Origin: Molanna angustata
Taxonomy: Eukaryota > Arthropoda > Insecta > Trichoptera > Molannidae
NCBI GenBank assembly: GCA_963576475.1
Contig: OY754967.1
Location: 23,957,914-24,021,913, forward strand
DNA length: 64,000 bases
Direction: 5' to 3'
Numbering within the stretch: the stretch's first letter is position 1; each line of letters begins with the position of its first letter. Both the position numbers and the translations under genes were made by a program. Positions 13,301 through 25,300 of the stretch are shown piece after piece. Under the pieces are notes generated by a model. The model saw only the letters and a program-made list of their open reading frames with translations. It had not been told where the DNA came from and searched no databases.

Positions 13301-16300
13301 CATACCAGCTGGGGCCTCACCGGAGGCGAACCGACGCCCCAGACGACACGGATTGCCCCTCGTGGTCCAATCTGCGAGCCGCCGCGTTCCCTACACGGTG
13401 GCTCCACACTGCGCTCTGCCTCCAACCTCCTGTCCTGTTGATGCCCTCATCTTGGTTCTGGGGCACCATCAGCGTCCATGCGCGTGACGGGTCCTGTCAC
13501 ACAAACCTCCTCGTGCTCTTGAAAATATGGCCGCCATCGGGACGCGCGTGTCGACCGATGACGGCGTCGTTCCGTTCATTTACCGCAGCCGTTCAATAAA
13601 AAAGATGTTTACACTACGAAATGTCAGATGCCAAGATAGATGTTCACACTGCGAGCGTTGGTTGTCAAGAGAGCGCGTCACTGACGCGTTGGCTATAAGC
13701 TTCCTTGTCGTTCTCTCACGCCGTCAGCGGCGCTAGTAGTCTTCCGCCAAAATGTTGCTGCGGAAAAAATTTAAAATTATTGTTTTTCGACAACACTGTT
13801 TTTCGGCTATAACAAACCTTAAATGATACGTGACGCGAAGCTGTGACTAAATATTATTTTATTATTATAACAACACATTATTTTATTTGTTTCATTACAC
13901 AGCATGTTACTATTTCAATTTTTTATACCGATTGATGTTTTTTTTTAATTAAAATCAATCATTGTAGTGACAAAATGTCATTGAATATGTACTACGTACG
14001 TAGTACTTCAATGCAAAATGTATGTACGTTTTACAGATGGATATGGAACTAAGTGATAATGGTAAAATAGTGTCTTATGTAGAAAATTTAAGAATACACA
14101 TTATATATATAGAAACAGGATGGATCAATTTAAAAAACATCGCAAATATAAAGTTGCATGCCTGACGTTTCATTATGGCTGACAGTTTATTTCGTTTGTT
14201 GTCAGGCGCAATACATTATAATTATGTAAAAAAGAAAATAAATATTCAATACATGAACCACTTCTATATTATCGTCTTTTATTTTAACAACAAAAATAAA
14301 TCATGATTATAATTATTATGCATAGTTATTTGTAGTATAAAATGAAATGAAACATTAAAGCGTGCGGCAATTAGTACGCCACTTGGCGAAAAAGACTAGA
14401 AACAATACTTAACTCAAGATTAAGACATGCGATCCGCCAGAAACGTTGAGTTAAATATTTGTCGTTTAGTGACGTATTTAAGGGAAGATTAGGTACTGAA
14501 ATACGCAATATTTTTGTTAAACTCCTAAGGGCCGACTGAAATACTGGGTCTATATTTTGAGTCACTATGCGACATGTTTCGGCAGTGCTGTCCTGCCATC
14601 GACCGGCTAGTTCAGACTGAGTGTTGATGTTTAGTTTTTGGATGTGTCAGATGTGTGGGGAGGTGAGTAGAGGGGGTTGGTGAGGTTAAACTATATTAAA
14701 TATTTATTTTTTATAATCCATTTAATTATAAGAACATTAATTATCGACGAAGTTTTTATTTGGTAGAATTCCATTATAAGTTTTATCTATAATTAAAAGT
14801 AAAGACTTTTTGATTCTACATTAATTTTTTATTCTGCGCGATAGGCCTATTTCGCCTTGTTAGGGCATTAACTAGCTTATAAGCTAGTTAATGCCCTAAC
14901 AAGGCGAAATAGGCCTATCGCGCAGAATAAAAAATTAATGTAGAATCAAAAAGTCTTTACTTTTAATTATAGATAAAACTTATAAGAACATTGGTTACGA
15001 GTAACAATAATTAAAAGAACACATGCATAAAAACCAATAAAATGCTAATAAGAGTCATTGGAGTCACTCTACTAGCCCATGGGCATGTGCATAGAGTGAA
15101 CATTATTATGTAATTATATACATATATACATAGATTTTGACTACTTTTTTAAGGATAATGTGTTTGATTTAGTTTAGAATAAAAATAGTATTTATTTAAT
15201 TATTGTATTTGATTAGTTAACTATTGTAGTACGATGGACACATAATTTTTGCTGTCTTTGCGTTTTTTAGTGAGAAGACAGTGTGAAATCAGTGTATTTG
15301 TGAGTTTAGCTGCAGAAGTTTTTTCAATTTATTTTGAATTTATTTAATATTATTTGTAATGATGAAATATGGCACATTTTTATTAAATTGTATAAAAAAT
15401 ATAAAAAAAAACATCTGTTTCAGTTATCGGCAAATAACTTGAGAAATCACATGAGCTGCGCAGAGCACAGATTTGTTTTTTTTTTATTGGTTGGTATAAG
15501 TGTAAACTGCCCCCCTCCATGACGAAAATTTTCAAGTTATTTGACGAAATCGATAATTATATTGTTACTAGCGGACCCTACTAGAACAAAATATATCATA
15601 ATATCACACAATAATATAATGATAATGAGATACATAAAACTAATTTATTTGATATAATATTCATAAATTAATATATATATTTAAACGAAAATATTACGAA
15701 ATATTACATTGAGATGACTTTGATATGTCTATCATCAAAATACTACTTAAAACAGAATATACTTGTAAAAAACTAAATGACTTTATACAATAATAAAAAA
15801 AAATGTTATGCATAGGAACTAAATAATTTAAAAAATATTTAAAAAATATGAAAACAAATACCGCAGACAGCACAAGCGTTGAGAAAAACATAGAGTTTTA
15901 ATGGCATAACCAACATTGTATTATATTATGACATATTGAAAGCAATGTTGTCCGTATTCAAAATGCCGATTCCGAATCAGATTTTTAACGATTGATATTT
16001 TTATTATTAATGAATAAAATTCCTTTTTGTGAATCAAAACCATTCAGGGACTCACATAAACACACATAAAAGGTTTCTTCAAAATCGGTTCAGCCGTTTA
16101 GGAGGAGTTCAGTGACATACACACGTATAAAATAATTATATATATAAAGATTTCATTACTAGTAGTGTTTTTTGATATGAAAAATCGAAACTGCACCTCA
16201 AATAAAGTAGGCATATTTTATTAATCAATAATCATTATCTATTCTTATTTAACTTCTACATTATATTTGATATACATAACTATAAAATGTGTTCTATTCT

Positions 16301-19300
16301 CCAACATTCAATAAAAAAAAGTCACATTGTTTACAGATTTACTTATGGTAATTATAGTTTATCAGATACATTCAAAAATTTTGTAATTTTCTAGTTACAT
16401 GTCAAAAACAACCAGCCCTTGGATGTGTTTATAAATTAGTTGAACTAAATGAACAACCACGTATAAAACTTAGTCAAGATGTTGGGAAGGTTACCATACC
16501 AGGACACAAAGAGGTACTTTTTACTATCATTTTTTCATTCATGTTAGTTTTATTTCCTATTATTGTGTATGCATATATCAAATATTACTACTTGTTGTTT
16601 TTATTATCAATACATTTGTAGAAATGTGATAATATACTAGTTGCATGTAACACATGAGATCCAATTTTCGATACCGATAGTACGTATAGTTGAAGAATAA
16701 GTACCAAACTATAAACCCATAAATACAAATTATTTAATATTTTAAGATATTTGGTTTTCTATACAACACATGTACCTAGGTATGTATGTCAAGATAGGAT
16801 AGTATGAAGGTCAGTCCTTTGATCCTACCCAGAATATGAAAACAGCATGATGTTTGGAGATTAGTATCAAACTATTAAGTCTTCTTAGATATTGTGTGTA
16901 GGCTACTGCCATACAAATTGTATGAAGCAATGTCGTCACTAAATTCAATTTTTATAAGAAATTTAAAAAAAAATTTGAGATGTACTAAAACAATGTTAAT
17001 ATTTTTTATAGAAAATTAAATTATCTAGTTGGGGTGTTTCGGCTTTTTTCGATATTTTTAAAAAAATTGGAAATATAGGCAGTTAAACTCATAAATTTAT
17101 CGTAAAAAAAGTATTTTTCTTAATAAAACATGTTTGAGAAACCCTGGAATTTAAAAAAAAACAATTTGAGATTTTGTATTTGTCTATGTTTATACCAATT
17201 TTCAGCGTTCTAGCTTTTATGGTTTCTGAGATATATGGAAAAATAAACCAAAATTTCAAAAGTTGATAACCCCTGACTGAATCTAAAATTCACAATTCTG
17301 AGTATAAAAGTTTTGTAGGCCTATAACTGTTTATATATTCTGAAAATTTGGACTCTGTAAATTGAGCGGATCAAAAGTTATAAGGGGGGGACGGACACAC
17401 CCACACACAGACACACACACACCCTCACACAGACACACACACACAAAACTCACATAAAATGTTCTACTCCGAATTCTGAGTAAATCCATGTATGGAAACA
17501 TATTTGCTGCGAGGCCTCTATTTGGTGTTATTAGCATGCAAAAAGTCCACTACTCCATACAAAATGTTCCTTCGTATACGCATCTTGGCTTAATAATGTC
17601 GATTCATTCAGAGAATTGAATTCTCATGAACGAATCGACAGTTGGATTATATTTGAAATATATATCAACATCATTTTCTTTTTTTTTTTTTTATATAATC
17701 TGAGGTCATTTGTTTTTTCTATTATTTCATATTGCTTCTTGGGTTGCTAATATTAATGTCAAATATAAATCAAGTATAGTTATCAGCAAACTTCTTGAGC
17801 CCGTCATGTGGGCGCACAGAGCGCAAATTTGTGTTTTTTTGTTTGGTATATTCGCAAGAAGTTTGCCGACATCTGTACAAAAAGTTGCTACATTTTAGAG
17901 ACGTTACCGTTAATTGTCTCACATAAATCAAAAGCATAATGATAAACTTTGTCTCCACTGCGTATTGAAGAAAAAATTGTTAATAATTTTTATTTATATT
18001 TCAGGCTTATCGTTTATTTGGTGCTGATGGACATGCTTTAATTGATCTACTTCAAAGATCTTCTGAGGCTGCTCCTTCAGCTGGACAGAAGGTACTATGT
18101 AGACATCCGTTCCAAGAATCTAAGAGGGCATATGTCATACCTACAAGGGTTGAAAAACTATATAAGGTATTCCATTTCATGATACAATGAAAACAAATTT
18201 TAGCTAAACAGAATTAAATAAAATTGAATTGACGGTGATTTATCTGTTTTTTCCATTTGCTTGAAATGTATCTGTTCAATAAGATTGATGCAACCTCCTG
18301 ATAAATTGATTCACGTTAATAACGGCTGTGGGGGAGGAATAAAATAGTTTAATTTTTATTTACTTTATTTACCTAGGCTAACCTTATTTACAAAAAAAAC
18401 AAGCTAAAGCACTTTATGGAACATGTTGAACATGGAACATGTGGCTATATCAAATATTTTAGAGAAAGGGAAATGTACAACAATGATAAATTTAATGAGA
18501 AATGTCATCAATCTATTGTCAACAACGACATGACATAGAATGAAATTATTGATTGTTATGTTGGTATTTATACTTCTATATAAATCACAGAAAAAAACGC
18601 CTTTAGATCTTTGTATATACCTTCAAACACATTGGAGCCAAATGAATAAAATATAGATGACGTACAAAAATCTTTCGTAAAAATAGACACTTTTTAGCGG
18701 GAAAACTCATTACCCGCCGATTCCGTTCGTAGAAATAGTTTAACCATTTAAAGTTTAATGAATTGTTATATCTCTCTGCTGTGGTATCCTAAAATAAAAA
18801 AAATCAGCCTTTATATACTACTAGTAAAACCCGGCAGACATTGTCCTGCCTGTTTAATTATATACCTCCAAATATATAAAAATGCTTGAACTGTATGTTT
18901 TCTTTCAATTTTTAACATTCTTATCTAGAATTGCTAATTATTATTCCGTTTTTTCATTCCCTTCCGTCCCCCCAGTCCCTTCATTCCCTTCTGTCCCTAT
19001 TAAGTCACTTCCCCATTTTTATAAATAGATATATAGAATTTTTCCTTATTTATTTATTTATTTATCCTGCCTCGACCAATTTCGTTCACCTATAGCACAA
19101 GCATTTATGCTTATTTTATGGAACATAGGAAGATGTATATGTACTTGTTTAACAAGGACATATTCATTTTATTAAAAAAAAACAAAAATACCAACATCCA
19201 TTTTTGTATAGAGATATATAGAATATTTATTTATGGAAACAAATATACCTAAATCCATTTTTATATATAGATATATGGAATTATTAAAATTTATTTTATT

Positions 19301-22300
19301 TCTTAATTACCTATGTGTTTATTTATTTATTCATTCATTTTTTTTTTTTTTTTTTGCGGGTGGCAGTTCTTGAGGAGAACACACTTAGGCCAATTTGGCC
19401 CTTTGTGATACCACATTGGGGTTGTCCTCCCACTCACTCATCCCCCCTGAACCAGCCTGAGCGGCTAATGAATGTCATAATGTCTGCGATGTCGGCCGAC
19501 GCTATGTCAATTAAATCATCATAGAAGAAACTTCCCAAGGAGCCTCTTCTAATTCTAGAGAGAGCAGGACAGTGACAGAGGAAGTGGACCACTGTCTCCT
19601 CCTCCTCCTCGTCCTGGCATGCTCTGCAGTAATCGTATGCCTCCAGCCCCAGCCTTCTGGCATGCTTTCCTATAACCCAGTGTCCCGTTAATACTGATAT
19701 GACTCTGGCAAGTGAATCTCTTCTGAACGAGAGTATTTCTCTGGTTCTTCTGAGATCATATTTTGGCCATGTTTGTCTGGCAATGGAGCATGTGCTCTCC
19801 TCAGACCACCTTTGGTCAGCACAAGCAATAATTTTCTCCCTGACCCGGAGTTTACATGTTGCCATGGGGACTCCAGGTCTGTGTTTGATATTGTCTAGAG
19901 ATAACAGGGTACCTGCTCTGGCAAGTTCGTCTGCCCTACAATTCCCCGCTATATTACTGTGACCCGGCACCCACATGATTTGTAGATTGAACCGCTCCGC
20001 TACCCCATTTAAGATGTTGCGGCAGTTCAGGGCCACTCTTGAAGTAGTACTTACGCCTTTTAAGGCTTTAATAGCCGCTTGGCTGTCTGTGAGAATACGG
20101 ACAATGCTGTTTGATACTGCATTGCCTTGTATCCATTCTACTGCTTCCTGGATTGCCAAGATCTCTGCTTGAAAAACACTACAGTGGTCCGGCAACCTGA
20201 AAGAAATATTAATATTTAATTGCTCCGAAAAGACTCCTCCGCCCACCTTACCTTCCAGTTTTGACCCATCAGTGAAAAACACCTGAGCTTCATCGTGACG
20301 GATCAGATTCTCCTTCCACATTTCCCGCGAGGGTATTTGGGTTGAGAACCTGTTCTCGAAGAAAGGCTTGGGAATGACATAGTCGATACCTTCGGATGGC
20401 TTTTTGAACTCCTGAAGAACCATGGAGTGTCCAATGTGTGTCTCCCTCCAAGGGTTGACACAATTCATTCTTATGGCAGCTTTCGTTGCCATTTGTTTTC
20501 CTAGGAGGTCAAGCGGCATCAGATGCAGGATGGTGTCAAGGGCTTTTGATGGTGTAGTTCTCAGACAGCCAGTGGTTGTCACTTCTGCTAGTCTTTGAAC
20601 TTTTGCCAGCTCTTTTAGGTGCACTCCTTTTTTCAAGCAGTGCCACCATACCACCACTCCGTACATCATGACTGGCCTTATGACCGCCTTGTACATCCAG
20701 TGGGTTATATTGGGGTGTAGTCCCCATCGTTTTCCCACGATCTTTCTGCAGGTGTACAGTGCATTTGTAGCTTTCCGTACTCTTTCCTGCGTGTTGGGCT
20801 TCCAGCTCAGTTTTCTATCCAGGATCAGACCTAGGTATTTTGCTTGAGCTGAGATCTCTAATGTCACCCCTTCTAGGGTTGGCAATGTAAATGCCGGGAT
20901 TACCCGTTTATTCGTAAAGAGGATCAACTCTGTTTTCTTTGGGTTCACTCCCAACCCACTATTCTTACACCACTGAGTTATCCTGTCTAGTGCCCTCTGT
21001 AAGAGAGATGAGAGTATGTTGAGGATCTTACCGGACACCGCTATGGCGAGATCATCTGCATAAGCGATTACTCCGACCCCGGTGTCGTCTAACTCCATCA
21101 ACAGTTTATTTAGGGCTAGATTCCATAAAAGAGGTGATAGAACGCCTCCTTGGGGTGTTCCCTTCACCGGGTATCTTTTTATCTTTGAGCCCCCAAGTTC
21201 TGAGTTTATTACTCTATTTCTCAACATATTGTCGATAAATTCTATGAGCGAAGTCTCTATCCCCAATTTCCTCAGAGACTGAGTCATTGTTTCATATTTA
21301 ATGTTATTAAAGGCTCCTTCTATGTCTAGGAAGGAGACCAGTGTGTACTCTTTATACTTCATCGATTTCTCGATTCTGTGTATCAGGGTATGTAATGCTG
21401 TTTCTACAGATTTCCCTTTGCTGTACGCATGTTGAGACTCCGACCACTTTGAAGGTTCTATTTTACCCCTTATTCTGGTTTCTATGAGTCTTTCTAGCGT
21501 TTTAAGGACAAACGAGGATATACTAATTGGTCTGAAATCCTTGGATGTATTATTAGATGTTCTTCCACCTTTGGGTATGAACACCACTTTTACTTCTCTC
21601 CATAATTTGGGGGTATAACAGAGTTCTATACATGCTTCGAAGATTATCCCCAACCAGGGTATGACAGTCTCCGAGGCCGCTTGCAGTTCCGCTGGAATGA
21701 TACCATCCGGACCTGGCGACTTGTATGGTTCAAACTCGTAAATTGCCCAAGCAATCATTTCTGTATTAAATAATTTCTGGGAGTTTTTCTGTTTCCTGGT
21801 TTGGTTTGTTGTCTCAGGCATGCCCTCTCTTTGCAGGTGGGTCTGCGCCCCCCTTATCGGGCGGACGGTTTCCCTAGGCATGTCGAGTTTACATCCAGGA
21901 AAGTGTGTTTCTGTTAATAGCTCTAATGTTTCAGAGCTGCTTGAGGTCCAGCTGCCATCGTTTTCCTTTATATATTCAGGCATCTCTGGATCCGTAGCTA
22001 GGATTTTGCGAATCCTGTTTCCCTCGGGGATTGTTTCAATTTTTGTGCAGAAATCTTCCCATGAGGTTCTTTTTGCCGTTTTTACTTTACTCTTAAAAAC
22101 TCTTTGACTAGCCTTATAAGTTTCCCATTCATTGGTTTTCTTGGCTAGGTTAAATAGTTTGCGACATTCCCTTCTTAGGGCAATTATCTCTTCTGTCCAC
22201 CATGGTGGTCTTTTTCTCCCTTTAGCTATACGCACCGGGCACGATTCCCTGGTGGCTTGGTTACAAGCATTAGTAAGGGTCTTTACCATGTTATCCAATT

Positions 22301-25300
22301 CCTCTGTTGTTGAGGGTTTGGTTGGTATTTCAGAAAGAAATTCACTGAGGACAGTGTTGTACTTACCCCATTGTGTGTTCCTTCTATTGCTGTACATGAC
22401 TTTATCTGGTTTCTGAAAGTTTAAGTTAAATTCAATGTACTGGTGATCAGAGAAGGAGTGGTCAGCTGAGACTTTCCATTCTTTTACATATTGGGCAGCA
22501 TATTCATTGGCAATTGTTATGTCTAGAACTTCGCGCCTTATTGCGGTAATAAATGTTGGAGTATTACCTATATTACAAATTTCGAGGTTATTTGATAAAA
22601 TATATTCAAAAAGTAACTCACCTCTCTCATTTGTGTCCGTGCTGCCCCAGATTGTGTGGTGTGCGTTGGCATCTGCACCTGTCACCACAGGTATCCTGTC
22701 ATCTTCTGCTCTATGTATGGCTTGTTTAAGGATACCTGGAGGGGGCGGTTCTTCGTGATCATGTGCTAGGTAGGCAGAAATCAGCCAAATGGTATGGGAC
22801 TGAAGTTCTACTGCCAGCACCGTGATATCTTCGTTGCAGAACTCTGACACCTTAAAGGCATTGAGCTCCTTCTTTATCAGAATACAGGACCTTGGCTTAC
22901 CATTATTGTTTGTATAGAAGATCCTGTAGTCTTTAGATTTTAACCCAGCCACTAGATTTTTGACAACCCATGGTTCTTGGGCTAAGACAACATCTTCTCC
23001 TTTTTCTAAGAGGCGGAGGAGTAATGCGGCAGACGCCGCCTTCGAGTGGTGCAGATTAATCTGAACCACTTTCATGCAGCAGTCTCCCCTCCTCCCCCTC
23101 ATCGCTGGATATATCTGGGCTCTCAACATCTATTGCACCCACTTTTCTAAGTGCGCCAGATGTCGAGGCTTGGACTTGGATGAGATCGAAGTCCCTCTCG
23201 AGGTAGGTATCACCCTTTGAAGGTTCTCCCCCATCCACGTCCATATCGTCTATCACCTCGGTAATTGGAAGGAGCGTTGGACTAGATGGTTCTAAGGGAT
23301 TTTGTTTCTCGTCCATCACCTCTGTAATTGGTAGAGATGATGGACAGGATGGTTCGGGAGGATTCTTAATTATACTGCTTGCCTTCGAGTCTTTCTTATA
23401 GACTCGCAGTGTTATGACATCAAAGCCATAGCCTATTTCACCGCGAGTCTTTTCTAGAGGTGCAAGCGACTCCTCGTTCAGGATAATCAGAGCATTTCTC
23501 GTGTTACCCTGAACTTCTCCTACCTTAGCAACTTTCCAGTCTTGGGTAGGCAAATGTGGATTACTCCTTTGTATGAGCTCCAGTATTTTCTTTGGATCAG
23601 CAGGTATTTCTGGGATCCAGGCTCGGGATCTTGGCCTGTTCGGGATTAAATCCTTCGGGACAGCCTCAATCCTCGCTCCTGGCCATACCTCGCCTATCTT
23701 TGAGACCGCCAATTTGTAAAGGTCTGCGGAGCGTTGGTCTCTACCGGCGATCAGTTTTATGCCCCCTTGGTACCATCCTGCATCTTTGCATAGTGGGACT
23801 GGACCAGGGTTGTCATCAATAACCTCTATATACACTCTATATAGTGCTTCTGTTACTTTTTTCCAGTTACTCGGAGAAATGGAGCCATCTGGAACGCTTC
23901 TATCGATGACTGCCCATGTAATAAAGTCTTTTGCAGCCTCACTGTATGGACGTGACCTATTACTAGGGGGGAGCTCCTGCTTTGGCTTTTTAGCCATTGA
24001 TTGGGGCCCCTCCCCTGATCTCTGTCTTTTTGTCTCACCAAGAGGTTTGTTGGAAGCGGAGGACGGTGGACTGGGTCCAGTCTCCTCTCTCTTCTTCAGG
24101 AACTCTTTGGCCCATTTCAAAGAGTCTGCTTCCTCCTTGGTCAGATCTTTTTCAAGAATTCTCCCTAATCTGCCCACCAGTCTTTGTGCTTTTCTCCTCT
24201 CCCTATATCTCAAGAGTGAGGGGTTTACACGTTTACTGGTGGTCCTCTTTGCATCTGATCTAGGCTTCACGGCTTTGGATGCTTCTATCGTGGTTTGCGA
24301 CCCCCCTTTGCAGACGGGTCTTGGTCCCCCCATTCGGGCGGGAGTAGCTGTATTATCTCCGGCTGCGGTTGATAATGACCCCCCTGTGTAGGCGAGTCTA
24401 GGCCCCCCCTTTCGGGAGGACGAAGGTGGAAGTGGGTTTTTTGGTTTATTTGAGTTCATTCTGGTTCGTACGGTCCTTCAGTCGACAAGGCAACTTCCAG
24501 ACCTAAGGAGAGTAAGGGGAAATAGACGGTCCACCATAACGGAGCCCCACGTCATGGCAAGTCCTGCTTACACTCCGGATTCGGACCGGTTTCCGGAGGG
24601 CACAACGCTTGCGACACCATATAACCCCGGTGCCATTCAGCCCTAGGCACGTTGTAGCATAAGACCTGGCTTGGGTGGTTTTCTGTCGGGGTTTTCCTTC
24701 CCTTAGCTGGGGAGGGGGAGTGGGGGATTTGGAGGGGTTCCAGTTATGAGGCGCCAGAGAATCGCCGTTCATCCTCTCCTATTTGCTATGGCTGATGGCA
24801 TTGCCAGTGGCCACATTGCCCGGGACTCGCGGGATCTTAAGACCACTCGAGGACGCTAGGAGTAGGACTATTGGTAGTGTTACTGATGGTTGTAACTGTG
24901 GCATTACACGGTATTTGTATGATACATATTTCCAGCAAAAATATGCATCTCCGTGGCCCCTACCAAAATTAGAGTCCCTTATTCATTCATACATTCATTT
25001 ATTTATTGATTTGTTAATTTTTTTATTTAAAATATTCTTTACATATTTATTTGATCATTGATTTATTTATTTATGTTATTTTTTTTCAATTAAAATTTTC
25101 TTGCAATACCAAATAGATAATTTTTCAAAAACTTTTGTGCGAGAAGTTAAATAATTGAATTAAACTTCAAATGCTTTTTCTGCTATGCGCTGAAGGAATC
25201 CCTAAAATTCAATGACAATCCCAAATAGATAGTTTTTGTAAATTCTTGTGCGAGATATTAAATAATTAAATAAATTTTAAATTTTAAACCTTCTCATGTG

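Larger units (their letters stand above)
19339..24978 (-). mobile_element. Full-length non-LTR retrotransposon (R1/LOA/I-like) with 12-bp target duplication
   Basis: The 5640-bp element lies opposite to NAPRT within its 8.1-kb intron. TTATTCATTCAT occurs at 19327-19338 and at 24979-24990 and is the target duplication. A poly-A tail (T run at 19339-19355 on the plus strand) marks the 3' end. About 0.5 kb of 5' leader precedes ORF1, and both ORFs are uninterrupted. Its GC content is well above the neighbours. Complete ends and open frames suggest a recent, possibly mobile copy. Confidence 0.93.

Noticed and set aside
13016..13736. Several overlapping + frames of 60-100 residues
   Set aside because: They lie inside the GC-rich solo LTR, overlap in different frames and match no domain.
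19699..24391. Plus-strand frames opposite the LINE
   Set aside because: They are antisense shadows of ORF1 and ORF2, whose motifs are unambiguous.
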